Of a stretch of 64,000 bases of DNA, positions 26,701-41,700 are shown piece by piece. The translations under genes were made by a program, and so were the position numbers. The notes below the pieces were generated by a model. That model had not been told where the DNA came from. It worked only from the letters and a program-made list of their open reading frames with translations, and did not search any database. This DNA is from Puffinus mauretanicus (Eukaryota > Chordata > Aves > Procellariiformes > Procellariidae), in the NCBI GenBank assembly GCA_023333565.1, contig JAJKFH010000102.1, positions 2,480,001 through 2,544,000 on the forward strand, written 5' to 3'. Every line of letters begins with the position of its first letter. The stretch's first letter is position 1.

Positions 26701-29700
26701 GCAAGGGTGAAGACAAAGGTCACTGTATGTAGAGCTCAGTGCAATACACACTGATTCTTCAAGGGTCTTTCTCCTCTCCTTCACTACCAATGCTCCTGAC
26801 GGCCACACAGGTAAGCCACAGAATTACTTGAGGTTTGGGCAGCGTCTGCATTCAGAAAACTAGTTCTAGCTAGAAGTGGAGGACAAGAGGCAGGCCTGTA
26901 CATGCCTTGTGATGGACTTGTACTCCAGCAATCTGCTGTCTTTCTGACTCTGGGAGGAGAAATTTCACTCTGGAACCTTGACAAGCCCAGTTTAATTTTT
27001 TTTTCCCTATTTTGTGGTCTCATTCAGGGTCCATTAATGTAAGTCGTCCACCTTTTGTTCACAGCCCCTTGTACATCAGCTGGTCTTCTCCAGGCATAAA
27101 TCAGAAGAGGGCACTGAAAAGCAGGATGAGCCTGGGTGTTTGTTTCCTCCATCACAAGGGCTCTGCCAGGGTTGGACCTTGCTGAGGTCTGTCACCAGTT
27201 CGGTGTGGCCAGGAGTTACTGCTTCCCTCGAGACTATCCCTGGCTGGAATTTGTGAAGTCTGCCCCCACCAGTGGTGCAGGACAGTGGTGCAGCTAGTGG
27301 CACTGCTAGTTGAATTGGAAACGAAATGTGGATATTTAAAGCTTAAAGTCATGATTCCTGGATCTCCAGCTCCTTGGTCATTTTGCTCTGCTTCTGTGAA
27401 GTGTTTTGATGAGGGGCCCTTCAAGGTGCTTGTTGCCCTTGAGCCTCTGCCAGTTTGATTGCCCTGATGACAAGTTGGCCCATGGTCTGAGGAATACGTG
27501 CTTTCTGTTGGCTTGCATGCCTTCTGAGTGTGCTGCACACAGAGGGCTTCGAAGGAAATGGGGAATACACCTGTCCGTCCCTTTTCTCCCTCAGAAGGAT
27601 GGGGTAGTATCTTTTTTTTTCCCCTGATCATACCTGACTTAGTTTCTCAGTAGGGTAAATTGTTTGAAGGTAAAGTACAAGCTGGCCCATAAGGCTTCCT
27701 CCCCCACCTCAGATAAGAAAGCTCATTAATACAGTAAAAAAAAAAAAAAGTCTCCATTGTTACATGAGAGCTCAAGGTCAGGCTGGTAGTAGTAACTCAT
27801 ATTGCTTCTAAGGTCAGCCTAAGCTTTCTCTTTCTGACAAGCCACGATAGATTGATCATGGGGGCCCTTACATTATTTTTTCCTTCTGAAATAGGCTTTG
27901 CTTCTCCTGACCCTGTTAATGATGTTTGACTGAGGTCATCCCAGCAAACCCTGAATCCTTCCCATTACCTTCTAGAGGGCTTGCCTTTGTGCCAAAGCAT
28001 TGTACGCTTGTTAAGAATTAAGCTTTCCTGATCTCTGCTGTAGCAAAGAAGCTGTCTTCATTGGAGAAGGGAGAAATATCTTGAATGCCATCTGTCAGTT
28101 AATGCTCTCATTAACACCTGAGTGACTCCTAACACCAAGCTGGTGCCTTTTTGCCAATTCAGAACTTAAAAGGTGCCAGCCCATAAGGTGAAATATCTTC
28201 AGTTCATAAAATTAATTCTATGATAAAACGTCTGTTCTGATAAGACCTTGATTTTGTTGTTGTTGTTGTTGCTTTTAACTAGAGAGATCACAGAGGCAAA
28301 ACCAGTTCTCTTGCGTGCTGTGAATTAGATGCCCAAGAAGTCATTTTTCATTTGTTACTGAGAACCTTGTAAAAGCACCACTTGTGCTGGGTGGCTGAGG
28401 GTATCCAAGTTTTTTCAGCTTTTAAAGCTTTTACCAGACAGAAGTATCACCTCTATTATTTTTCTTACTGGCTAACTCTGTAAAAAGAACTATGAGAGTA
28501 ATTATATTCCTGTTTAAATAGTCTTTGAGGGAAAGGCTGAGCTCTCCCAGTCTTGTTTTCCATGTTCCTCCCACATACTACTCTTGGGCAAGAGGTGGAG
28601 GAGGTCTATTGTTGTTCCTGCTCTGTCGTCCTCTGGTTTTGTCAGGGTTCTTGGTTTTAACCTCAACTACAGAACAATATACTGTCTGGGATAAGACATA
28701 GGTCAGGCTTGCCATTTTCCCAGCAGTTTTAGCTCAAGAGCGTTCCAGTATTTACTCTTCCGTTGCATTTTGTAAATTAAATGAAACAAGAGACTTAAAA
28801 CACTGTCAACATGATAGATATTCTAGCTAGTGGGTCCAGGCAATTATTTGGAATCTGAACTTTCAGAAGGCTTATCTGTGTGTGCCAGCAGTATCTGAGC
28901 ACCATTGAGAGATTTTTGTCTCCAATATTTCCAACTCCTTACCCTAATGTTTCTTTTAATCCAATATTTACTCCCACAGGGTTGGGGGTTTTGTGGGGGG
29001 GTGGGGTTTAGGGTTTTTTTTTTTGAGGGGAGTGGAAAGGGGGGGGGGCTCGTAACAAAATTAGCAGCGATAGAACAGATAGGGAAGTGTGCTGTGACAG
29101 TAATTCCACACTCGGGCCATGGCACCCTGCCTGCGGGAAGTGCAGATTGACACGGGGACTCTCTTACTGAATCAGTGTTTGTTTTTGCTTTTGTTTTTTT
29201 GGCTTGATTTTGTTTACAGTTTCCCAGCCAAGATTTGATTTACTTTGGAGACTTTAAAACTAAAAGCATGAGTCGCTCTGCTTCCTCTGGGCACGAGGAT
29301 AAAAAAAAAAATAAGAGAGTGCATGTGTGTACACATAATTCCAGCCCCGACAGTGTTGGGTTCGCCCAGAAGGCTTTTCACATCGAGTTTGCCCTGCAGG
29401 GTTGCCTGTGGGGCTGGGGTCTCTAGGTGCAGCTGTCCCCTCCCAAGTGTGCACACCAGAAGCTCCAACCAATTTTTTCCATATATCCCAGCAAAATTTT
29501 CACTCTCTCTTCCAGAGGTCTCCAAAGGAGCCCCTCTGGGAAGCTGGACATGGTGACAAACAGTGGGATGGGGGCTCGTTCCGCATGCTGGCCAGGCTTC
29601 TTTTTCCGACAGCGGTGTGGCCCCGTGCATTAAAACCCCGGGCGATGGGAAGGGTGCCTCTTCTGCGAAAATTGGGATCACCAGGCGGGGGGAGGAGTCC

Positions 29701-32700
29701 TCAGCTCTCCCCTCTCCTGGAGCACAGAGAAACCTCTCTCTTTGGGAGGCAGCCGGGCGGCAGATGGTCAGGCTGCGGCGCTGAGCTCTCGGGGGGTGTA
29801 TCATTTCTCTGACTGTTCTGGACGCTGATACCCATGTTGGGGAGGAGCCCCTCCTTCGACTTGCTCCCGTCTTCTTTATGCCCTGATTTTTTTGCAGCTG
29901 CTGCTAAAGATCACAGGCAACTTGAGCTGCAACCTCACTGGTACTCTTCTGGCTTGTCTGCTGTTATTCCTCCCCTTCGACACTGATGTGCTAGGTCATG
30001 TCCTTCCCTGTGCCCCAGATTTCCTTTTGTATATGTAGAGATCCATAATGTATGATTAAAACTTTCAACCACAGGTGCGATTCAGCTTTGACCTCCTTTC
30101 TAATCATTGCAAAAAAAGGTAGGGACCTCTGACAATGACCCTGTGGTTTCAGAGCACAGCCAGGGACGAGACTAAGAATTGCATTGGGCTCACAAGAAAT
30201 CACCTTCATCCGTTTGGGATGTATCACATATATACACATATACTATTCCACCACCCCACTACAGCTGTTCAAATTGCTTTGCACATCGGGTGGCCACTGC
30301 AAAGTAAGGGATGTTGTGGCAAGTGAGGGAAACTTTGTCTGAGTTTTCTGAAATATTAATGGTGCTGGTGAAGTTGGGATGGGGAGAAAGACAGTTGGTG
30401 GGAACGATGAAGTTTTACAGTTACAGAGTACTCTAAGGTAACTTTTTGGACCTCTTGTAGGTGATTTCTGTAGTAGTTTTTCTTGGTTAATGAGCTGTAT
30501 GGAAGATGCTTTTGCTGTATGGCAGGGGGAGGTAGAAGTGGTTGAGATATGGTGACAAGCATTGGAGCCCATGGTCTCACACTTTTTAAAAAATTGTTTT
30601 TAGGAGCTCCGATTTACTTTCACGGGAGAGTTGATTTTCCTTTGGATATGTGCTCTGAAATAGAATGTGTCCATGTACCGGTCCATTCTCCTTGGGAATA
30701 CTCTGATTTGTAGAGAAAAGGACATTGCTGACTTAATGTTGCCTCTGTTGGGCGAGTGTTGTTACAGGTCTCGTTGATGCTGAGAACCTCAAGAGAAGAG
30801 CTACATCTGTCTCTTCATCTCAGTGATCTCCCTCCCGCCTTCTTCCCACCTACAAAAGGCTTTTCAGAGGTTTTCAGCTGCAGCAGAGACTCTGTAGGAC
30901 TTGCCACACCTGCAGGTGTATCACTGGATATTTTTGAGCTTGAAAAAAGGCTATTTGACAGACTGCATCCACGTCATTCCACTCCTGGACCCTGTCTGTC
31001 TGATTCTTGGTTTTGAATTTTATGGATAATCTAACAATTAGTCCCGAGCATTTCTGCTTTGCACGGGGAAGAACCCCAAGGGCAGAGTTCTCACAGATTG
31101 CTGTGCTCCCTGCAGTTTTCTTCTCCAAACCAGGGGGGCTGTTTCAGAAACCTTTTTCAAAGGGAAATTTAATAGAGACAGGCTAAGTGAGACTAACCGT
31201 AGGTGTGGCAGATGGGTTGAAGGCGAGCACCCCACATTTGTCTGGAGAAAAGAGGCCGGCCCCCATGAAGAGGGAAAATATAAATTGGGTAAGATTGAGA
31301 GTGATTGGGAATGCCTTGAGACATCTGGTTCCCATCTCTGGTTCTCATTTCTATCCTTATTCAAAGCGACAAATGCACAGTAGCTGTCTTTGAAAATTGA
31401 TGGGGGTAGGAACTCAAAGTACTCTTGAGAACAGAGCTTGTAATGTATCGGACACTGGGTGGATGGCGGAAATTTCTAGTGTTAGCCACTTATGTGAAAG
31501 TCAAACTCAAACCAAATTGGTTAAGTCAACAGAGCCAGTCCCCAGGGGGAATGAGAGTTACAGAGGCAAAGATTTGAGATGATATTCTGGAATTGAGGGG
31601 CTTCCTGGATCAGTTTTCTTTGAGAGCAGCCAAAATGGTAGAGCAGGATAAGTGAACTCATGCAAGCGGTGAAAGTATCTGTCTGATCCATGCCTTTCCC
31701 TTTTTTTGGTAGAAAAAAATTTAGCCAGAAAAATAGAAGCAGGTAAAGCCCCGCTACTTTTGTTGCTTCTTCCTGGCACCCCGTGTCACCCACTAGTTTT
31801 TCAGGACCCTAGGAAAACTGTTTTTTCAGTCAATTTTATTGGAAATTGCCAGAGCCTCTGTATCAGATCTGATGAAATAATCTTCTGCCTTAAGCTCTGA
31901 CAGAGTTGAACAACGGAACTCAGGGGGCTGAAACTCGGATGCCCTCTGAGAGCTTACAGTCATTCCCCTTCTACGACGGACTAAGCATCCAAATACAGGT
32001 GTTGCTTTCCTGCTTTCAGGAAAAGATATTCTCATCACTGTTTCTGTTCTTGAAAGCTAGAGTCAGATCTGTCTGTCTTTTTTTTGTTTTAATCCGATGG
32101 CTTCAGTAAATATCTAATATTTAAGCTGTGTGTGATCAAATAGCACTTTTTAAAAGTCTATAAAGATAATCAAGTATCAACTTTTGCCAAGTTGAAGTCC
32201 TTGCTGGAAGTTGGATTGGATCTTGAGGTATATGAGGAAGGCACTGTGGGAATGCACAGCTGCTTCAGGTAGGTGTACCGTGCACTGAATATTTCATTTT
32301 AAAAAAGGATAGTTGCTGTAGTACTGGAGACAGCACAGAAACCATTTCATGAAACAGCCCTCCTTTATTGTGTTGGCTGAACTTTGTGAGTGTAGGGGAC
32401 TGTTTCAAGTTGCATTTGTTTGATTGCTGATATTAGTGGGGCAAAACAATGACACTTGGAAATACCAATGCTTTGCTTGTGTTATGCAGAAGAGAGCTAA
32501 CTCCAGGCTGCAGGAGGCACTAGATCCAGGTACATTCAGGCATCTGTTGTTAAATACAACCGGAGAGCCGGTAAAACTCATCCGGTGAGAGGAGTTATCT
32601 CTGGGAGGTCAGCTTGCATTTGACGTCAGAAATAAGCAGGCTGGTGGGGAGTGATCTGCAGGGTGGTAGCATCAACTTCTCGCCGCTCGAGGAGGAAGGG

Positions 32701-35700
32701 GAATGCTGCCAGGTGGACATGGCTTGAGGAATCATGTGGCATCTGTTCCTTCGTTCTTGCAGTCACTGTCCAGTCATGGTCCTTGGAAAGAAGTCCAGTC
32801 TTTACCAAAACGTGTGAAGTCTAATAGCTAACTTCTTGTTGACTTTTAACAATCTTATTCCAGTTGGATCGCACTCCTCTATCTCTTTGTTCTAAAATAA
32901 TAGCTTTTGTAGTAGTTAGTAATTTCTCAGGCAAATGCAATTCTGTACCGTTGGCATGGTTCCATCAATCATATAGAGTAATCCGTTTGTGCCAAAAACC
33001 TATCAAGTTGAGCTGCCTTTTTGAGAGCTGGTGGGAATGTGTACCCAGTAGTGTTCTTGCCGGCATATGGACTTCCCGTGTGTGCAAGAATGGCTGGGGC
33101 ATGGGGGGGTCCCCCTTTGCTGTGCTCAGGGTACACAACTCAAGCAGACTGCGAGAGCCTGGCAAGTCTCAGGACTCAAAGTGATATGGACAGATCTCAA
33201 GAAAGTTTTATATTTAGGGGCACATGGCCTCACCAGCCCTTTTTCGTTCCCTCCCCTGAAATTTTCAGCAGTCAGAATAAGGACTTAAGTCTCCTTAAAA
33301 TATAGACAGGAATTCTTTTACCCTTAAGCTCCATCAGCAGTCTAATGTGTGTCAGATAGGGACATTTACCCTCAATGCCAGATGAGGGTAAGGAATGTGT
33401 GTTTCCTTGGGTTATATGGTGAACGGCTGGCAACGAAAGGGGGACTTAACATGGCCCAGCTAGCAAATGAGAGAGATCATTTCAGAAGCAGTGTTTATGA
33501 AGAGCTCGAGTGTTCACCTTGGTCATCTGGGAGACTAGAGAGGAAAGAGTCCTCCGGGCTGAGCCCTGTTTGGGAGATACGCTCATGTTGGGAATGGGCT
33601 TTGTTGCGTGGCAGGGTCCAAGCCACGTGCATTAACCGGGCTGTGCAGATGTCCCACCGGAGCCACTGGTGGAGGAACAGTCAGAAAGTGGCAGCACCTG
33701 TGGGGATGGAGGGAGAGGAGAATGGGGGCCACAACAGGAGTATGGGAAGCATACAGCAGCAAAGCGAGGGGGAGATGATCAGTTACGGAAAGTTTCAAGC
33801 CACTGAAACAGGGCATGGAAAACTACTTAAGAGGCAGAGAGAGGAGCGGGGCTCGGCAATGGCAGATGTGAGGAGCAAACGGAAAGTGAAGAAGAGGGTC
33901 TCCGCATGAAATGAGGAGAGGCGGAAGGGGATCAGACTCGTCAGCTTCATTGCATCCTATTTTAGTAAAGGGTCGATGTTGGTGCTGGCACAAGGGACTG
34001 CCCATCGGGATAGAAAGAGGGTGAGGCTGAGTTAGCATCATATTTAGCTTGTTCTTTCAGCTTTCTGCAGTAACGCAGAGTCCTGTAAGCTGTATGTGTG
34101 TGATGTGAAATCCCATGGTGTTACAATGAGATTGCTGTGTTTTGGGAACCTGAGTTACAGAGTTGCGCCTAACCACAGCTGTCGTGGGGCTCGGTTTTCC
34201 TTCAAGTGTTGGCTGTCTCTGTGTTGTGTTTGTTCGAGTTGCTTGGTTGCACCAGGTGTTTCTGGCATGGTGAACTACAGTGAGTGTGTGGGACTTTGTT
34301 TCCTTGGTTAGATCCCAGACATTTCACAGCTACCTGGAGGACATCATCAACTATCGCTGGGAGCTGGAGGAAGGGAAACCCAACCCCCTGCGGGAGTCCA
34401 CCTTCCAGGAGCTGCCCCTGCGCACCCGGGTCGAGATCCTGCACCGCCTCTGTGACTACCGCCTTGATGCAGATGACGTCTTCGACCTCCTCAAGGTGCT
34501 TTGGGCAGCAGGGAAGGGGGAAACAGTGTGGCCGCAGGAGCTGGGCCAGATCAGTCAATCTTCCTGGGAAGAGAAGGGTTGGTGCTGTTAAGTGTATTTT
34601 AAGGCCAGGTAATCGGCGGCGGTGCTGTGGGTTGACAGTTCCCCATCTCCTCCCCTGCCTTGCAGAGGACCCAAGGCAAGCGCGCAGGACTGCTCCTGGG
34701 GCCCTTGTCCTGCGAGGATATATTTGTAACACGGGAGTCACTAAGTAAATTGGCTTCATTGGCTACTCTTCCTGCGAAGAGTGAATTTGGAGATGCTCCA
34801 ACTGTAATGGCAGGGCTGTGAGAGCCGAGACTGCCTTGCTGAGGGATGGTGTGAGATGAAAGGATGGGGCTGAAGTGTACTGGGGGAGCTGGGGGAAGGG
34901 TGGTGGCAGGGAGGGGGGAGGGAGCTTCTCAGGGCTGTGCGTGACTGTCGCCAGCACTAATTAGACCTTCCCTGTCAGGAGCACCAGAGATGAAATGTTA
35001 AAACGAGAGGGGCCATTCAAATTAGAGATGCCAATCTAAATCCCTCCCTGGACAGAGAGGGAACGTCGCCTTCCCCCTGGAGTAACATTTTCCCAGCTCG
35101 GCCCGGAGGAGCAGCTGTACTGCTGCTGTGGCATGGTGGGAGGGGAGGAGGGAGGGAGGTGTTTGCGGAGGGGTGTCATCATGTTTTGTGTGACAATGTG
35201 GCCGCTTTTCAACTTGTCACCGTCTGGCGGGGGGCTCCCGGTGGGTGCAGGGCTTGGACGCCGACAGCCTCCGCGTGGAGCCGCTGGGCGAGGACAGCAG
35301 CGGTGCCCTGTACTGGTACTTCTACGGCACGCGGATGTACAAGGAGGACCCGGTGCAGGGGAAAACCAACGGAGAGCTGGCTCCAGACAGGTAAGAGCCC
35401 CCCGCCACATCCCCGCTGTGTCTGGGTGCAGGGGCCAGCACAGCCAGCCCGGCTGGAGGGGGCTCCGCCTGACTGCTGTTGTGTCGGGGGGCGGCGGGGG
35501 GGAGCGTGCAGCGGCGTGGGGGGGGGGCCTGGGAGAGGGCTGGGGCGGTGCGGGGCGAGACTGGAGTTGCCAAGCAGACTGCGAGTTGCCCCGTGTCACG
35601 CATTGTGTGGGAGCCAGCCTGCAGCCTTTGTGGCACCAGGAGAGCCTGCTGTGGGAGCGATGCTGCCTGCCCCACCGCATTCCTCCCCGTCTGCCCCGCA

Positions 35701-38700
35701 CCATGCTGGCGGCTCCCAGATCAGGCTCCCAGCGAGTGGGAATCCCTCCTCTCCTCCCCTCCCCGTCCCGTTGCTGCTCTGATTTAATCCCTCCTTTGGT
35801 TGGGTTCCTAGCAGCTGTTCCGATTTCCCTGCCCTTCTTCCATCCTGCCAGCCACAGTTCCCTTGCTCAGCAGATATTTCATGGTGGTTTTGCCATTTTG
35901 CAGGGGATGCGGGGGGCAGACAAACACCCCAAATGTTCCTGGGAAAACGGGCAAGAGACGAGGGCGACCCCCAAAGCGGAAAAAACTACTGGAAGAAAAT
36001 TTGCTGAGGTATGGAAAGGTTGTTCCTGCAATAGATGTAAAATGCATCTTTTCCCAGAGGGAAGTATAATGTACTTCTGGGGTTCCCCCAATAAGTATGT
36101 ATATACCATGCAGCCATAATTTCAATGCATCTCTGAAGTGAAGCAAGCTCAGACTTGATGGGTGCTTTGATCACTCTCCAAAGAAAATTCTGACTGAGCT
36201 GGAAGCCAAGTTTGGTGAAACAGTGGGTATCACTCTTCCAACTGCCTCACTTCAGATGCAGTTCCCCCATGCAGTGCTAGGGGATATGCTCCTGATAAAG
36301 AACGCTTTCACTGCATAGCACTTGAAGCCAAAATCCTGGCCACTTGAGTCAGTATAGATTTTGGGATGCTTCCTGTAAGAACTGAAATACTGTCTTGCCA
36401 AACTCCAGCCTGCACCCTTCACTTCTTAAAATTTGATGAAGCTATGATAAGTATATATGTGAATATATATATCGAACCTCTGTTCTGCATGCTTTTTTTT
36501 TCATGGTTTTGCTGCTCACTGAATAATTGCTGCATCCCCCATTCTTCTCCTCAGAAGCGCCTGCGTTTCAGTGATGTGAAGTAATGTATTTATTGTATCA
36601 CTGCTTCTCTTTCTTTTTTGGTAGGGAGAAGGCAGAAGAGAACTTGCTAATCCGCGAGACTCAGATAAGAAATGGTAAAGAGATTTTGTGGGGTCAGGGT
36701 TGATACGATCAGCTAACATGGCTCTTAAATTATCAAAGCCCGGAGGGATGCCTTTCTCAGGAAAGGGACAGTCTTTCTGCCGGTGGTTGGGGCCGAGTTT
36801 GGAAGGAGGGGTTGGCATTGCAGGCTGCCTTGCAGCTGGGAGCCTGGGCACCTGCAGGCTTCCTATCTTATCGTGGATTAGTTTGGGATGAAGAAATGTA
36901 ACGTATTGGGTTACACTAGGTCTTGGGGGCCCACCTACTCACTGAAGTTGATAGAAATGGGCTGTGAATGGCCCTTGCTCCTCCAGGGATGAGGTGAACA
37001 CAAGCCCCTGTTTGTAGCGGGTGCATTTTTTCAGGCTGGGAAGAGAGTGGGGTCAGTGATGCGAAGACAGGGAAGGAAGAACCTTTTTGATTCTCCTCCC
37101 CTCTCCTTCCTGGTGGCCGTTGAGTGGCTGAGCTCGGTAAATGATGTCTTCGGGATACCTACCTAAGGGAGCTCGGTAAATGATGTCTTTGGGATACCTA
37201 CCTAAGGGTTAATGAGGCAAGCAGAAAAAGTGAGTTGGCAACGTAATGTGAAAGTGAGTCCGAGGGGGCTGGGACTCATTTGTCGTACATGCGGACCCAT
37301 TGGCTTCCACATAACCCAAGGGCTCAGCCTGCCTGTGTTCCCCCACAATAAAAGGCAAGGATGGCATTGTCTTTGCTGTGCCTCCTTCTCTTCACCCTTT
37401 GTCTTCAGATTTCCTGGCGGCTGCTCTGGGGCTGCTCCGGAGCTGGGTTGCAGAGCCTGGTGAGATGCTGGGGGGTTTATCAGATCATTGTCTTCCAGCA
37501 AATTGTGTCACTTCAGCTGTGGAGTAATCTTCTGGTGGCACAAAGCAGTCCCTTAGTCCTGATTGCTTTTGAAACGAGTCACCCGAAAGCAGCTGGCAAG
37601 GGAAGGGGAAACGAGGGGGCAGGCTCTGGGGGCAGCATGCAGGTAAGCTCCCCACTGCAGGTGGGCAGGGGACAGCTTCGCATAGCCAGGGCGGCAGAAA
37701 CCAGCACACGGTTGGTCCTTCACCATTGAGGTTACCGGTCCCCAGTACGTTAACTTGAGCTGAAGCCAAGGGCGGGTTGAGCTGCACGCTGGCCTGTGGC
37801 CTGGAGCTAGCACACGCTTGCTCTGTGCCACTCCTGTGGCACGGAGGTTTCTGGCAGAGGGCAGGTGGCTGGAGGGAGGCTGCAGCTCTCCGGTCTTCCT
37901 GGGGCAACCTGATAGCTCGTGTGCCAGAGCCGCTGGCAGCTCAAATCCACAAAGGGCCCAGGGTCAGGTTCAGAGAGAAAGGGGCTCTGTTTTTTGCTTC
38001 TTTATGTTTTTCATAGTTAATTTGCTTGAAAATGCGGTGAGAAGCTGCATGACCTCTGCCAGAGGGGGTGGTGACCGTTGCTTTCTCTCCAGTAGCCTGT
38101 GGTTAGCTCTAGAAAAGTCTACAGGGAGCCGAGAACCCCTCAGCCTGAAGGGGTTTGAACCAACGTCTTCCCCCTCCCCAAAAATGGGCCACAATGTTTT
38201 TTGCTTAGAGAGTGTCCTGGGGCAAAAGCATGCAAGTTGCAACCCATGAGGCTTCTCGGCTCTGTGTAAACATTTCTGGAGCAGGAACCACATTCCCCCT
38301 CTCCAGGTGGGTGTTCCAACCACCACGCGAGAGAGTCCTTCCTTTGCAATTAATATTCAAATGTTTCACACAAGGCGGAACAGCTCAGAGTGTCTTGGTA
38401 GTTGGGACATGCTTCAGAGCGGTGGGAGATCTGCTTCAGATCCCACTCTGGATCGAGCAGGGATGGGATGTGAACTTTTGGAACTTCCCCCTCATCTGGC
38501 AGCCCGATGAAGCCCATCCTTCACTTCCTCTTCTGTTCTTTCAAGTGCCTGCAAACACAATGTTTCATTTGGGGAGAATGGGAGGTTTTATTCACCGCAG
38601 CAAAAGTTTGCAGTGCTAAAAAAAAAAATTGGCTTATTTCAAATAACATTAATTTTCAATGTTTTTATTCTGCTGCCAGACTAAATCAGACATTTGCATT

Positions 38701-41700
38701 ACCCTGTGTCCTGCTCTGGCTGACGGCCTCCATTACAAGAAACAAATTAAATCCTTTTCTCTGGTCCGTCATAGCTGGAATGGAGGCTTGCTACAGGGAT
38801 GTCATGCTACCCATGCGTTGCTAAGTGCCACCATTACTTCTTCACCTGTGCGCTTCCTCTGTGTCTTGGCATCGCTTTCGGTGTCAGTAGGGGAGGTAGC
38901 AGTGTTTCTGGTGGATCAAGAGAGCTTTGGGTCTATAGCAAAGAGGACGTTTCCCGTAATTCTGTTACGGGATACATTGGCAGTATCTTTTGCTCTTCCC
39001 GAGCCCTGAGGAGAAGAGAAGAGAAGGGATAAAGAAAAGTTGTTAGTCATAACTGCTGTGGAGATAACATCCTTTCATGTTGTTGAAGGGTCCCAGGGGC
39101 CTGGCCGTGGGACATGGTGGCTGCTGTGTCAGACGGAAGAGGAGTGGAGGCAGGTCACAGAGAGCTTCAGAGAGAGGACTTCCCTTAGAGAGCGGCAGCT
39201 CTACAAACTCTTGAGTGAAGACTTCCTGCCGGAGATCTGCAACATGATTGCACAGAAGGTGAGGAGACATGACATCCTGTTTACCTCTCTGTGACCGCTT
39301 CCAAGAGCATGGACGTTTGCTGATTGAAGGAGAACTAAATCCAAGCAGCCCCCACCCCGTCTTGCTCCCCCCCACTCCAGCCTGCAAGTGTCGTGGATGC
39401 AGGGGCTGTTTAGCATGTGTATGGGGAGAAAGGCTCTCCCCCATGGAGCGGCAGGGCTAGAGTCGATACTTAAGGATCTGGTTCGTGATGGCACAGCAGC
39501 ATAGGTAGGATGGCTGAAGGGGTTACTGTCTTCAGCCACATTCTGTGTCCCTTTTCTGCTAGCAGGGAATCTCTGTCTGCTTTTGAACTGCTGCGATTTA
39601 CAGCCTGGCTTTTCTATGCAAACTGCCTGTGATTCCGCTTTTACTGCCGTTTCTCAGCTGGCTCTGCTGAAGGAGCAGTGGCTGCTTTAGCTGTCCTAGC
39701 TAAATCTGCTTGAGCTGGTATGTCAGAGCCCCAAAACTCCGAAGGGTGTTGTCCGTCAACTGAATGTTTTCAGGTGGGACAGATTTGGAATGGGATCCTT
39801 CGGCTAGATGGCTGTGTAAAATGGGCTCTGCAGTCAGTGTGATGTTCTTGGATTGAGTTCGGTTTGCTTGTTTGCTACCCTTGTAAAGCTAATAGGGTTT
39901 TCATGGTCACTTCTAGCCCCCAGAGTTTCTCCTGCCAGTATCACCGATGTGCCCTAATTTCCTCCACTCTCTTTTTCCTTCCCTCAATTCTCAACCCTGT
40001 TTCAGGAGAAGCGTCTGCAGCGGACAGAGTTTTCTCCCAGGTGGATGTCTGACCATCAGCCCATCAAACCAATCAAGCAGGAGGTGAGGGGGGGTGCGAG
40101 GGGGAGGACGACGGAGGGAGGCGAGAGCAGATGCCTCCTGGGGGAAAAAATAAACCGCAGCATCGCTATTCAGTGGGAAGGAGTCATTTGAAAGTGCTTG
40201 TGCTGAAAGAGAGATGGGTGGTAATGCCCGTCAAAGGCAGGCTGACACTCGGGGTTTCTATGGCGAGCAGGGAGGTGCTGCCCTCTGGATCGCAGAGGTA
40301 ACCGGCCTCGCCGCAGACTCCGGTGCAGCTGCATATGGAAATCTGCACTCAGTCTGGGGAATTCCACTTCAATGAAAGTGCTGGCACATTCGAGGCAGTT
40401 CAAAGAAAAGTTGAAGAAGGATGAGAGGGCTAGAAGAACCGTCTTACAAAGGGAAATGACAGAAATTCAGCCAAGGGGAAAACGTGAGGCTGCAAACACA
40501 TGAGGGTGTAGACAGTGCAGAGGGAGAGAAGAATGACTGATGCAGTACGGTGCTGAGCGAGGAGGGGGTCAGCTGGAAATGGAAGTCACAATTTAGGCTG
40601 CTTAAAGAAATGCTTATCAAACTGCAGCCTTGTCAGCTGAAACGGCTCTTTCCATGCCTCTTCACCCTCATCTCTTCTCCACCCCATCAGTGGAACAGCG
40701 CTGCCGCTTGCGGGTCTGTGCAGTGAACCAGACCCAGGAAAATGGCTGGAGTTAAATATAACCTTTTTCTTTGGTCGGGGTTATTTTTAACGTAGATCAG
40801 CTTTCCGATCCAGTTCACCACACAGCCCCCAACAGTCACGCTGGCACAGCCAGGGGCATGGTACAGTGGAGATGGGGGGTCTTTGAACTGGCAACTGCTA
40901 CCCAAAGCAATCGGTCAGGCAACACGGGATTAGCTTTGGAGGAAAAAATTGGCTTGATTCTATCAGGCCATGGCATAATCTCTTGCTGTAGATGTAATGA
41001 AAACGTAGTTACCTGGTGTTTTGTCAAACCCTGGGAAATTAAACTGCAGGGAATATTCCACATGAGCCAGGGTCAGGGGTTCCTGCAAAACAAAGGAGAA
41101 AGTACAGTTCCCCACAATAAATGCAATTACTTAGAATAGATAAATAAAAGGAAGGAAGAACCTCTCATCATACTGCAGATAAAAGCCTGCCGAGAGGAAA
41201 ATAAGACCCCAGCGATGGTCAGTTTGGGGCCAGAATTGCTCTCTGCGAAGCCCACCATGCAGGAAGCGCAGGGACACGTGTTTGTTCACAGGCAGCAGAA
41301 ATCCCAGAGGAGGAGGGGAGTGGGAAACACATGGAGCCTGAATGATGCTAATCAGTACCGCAGGTGCTCCAGGTCTGCGGCGGCAGAGGACTGTTAATTG
41401 CTGCCTGTGGGCCAGTGAAACGTTTCCAGCGAGCGGGGGGCCCTCCCGGCACCCGCTGCGCTGAGGCATGGGGAGCCAGCCAGCGCGAGGGTGGTGACGC
41501 TCGTGCCGGCTCCCCAGCAGGACGTGACAGTCATCCCTGCCGCGGGGGAGCCAGGGAAGGTGCCAGCATGTCTGATGGCTTGTTTGCCGAGCGAGGGGTG
41601 GGCAGCAGGTGAGTCTGGGGGAGAAAACCTCAGCCCTGTGCAGGGGTCACCCCTTCATCCCGGCCCCGTGAGCTGGATGCTGCTTCGGTCCGAGATATAA

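Larger units (their letters stand above)
18459..34311 (+). other. CECR2 intron 2, remainder
   Basis: This is intronic sequence after the CR1 copy. It contains the doubtful old repeat at 21.4-23.4 kb, a (TTG)6 tract, an A14 run and a G-quadruplex motif at 28984. No conserved exon was seen, and ORFs up to about 215 codons resemble nothing I know. Confidence 0.65.

Noticed and set aside
35133..36119. 328-codon open frame spanning exons 4 and 5
   Set aside because: It reads through both exons and the intron in the wrong frame. The true exons have proper splice sites and CECR2 similarity in other frames.
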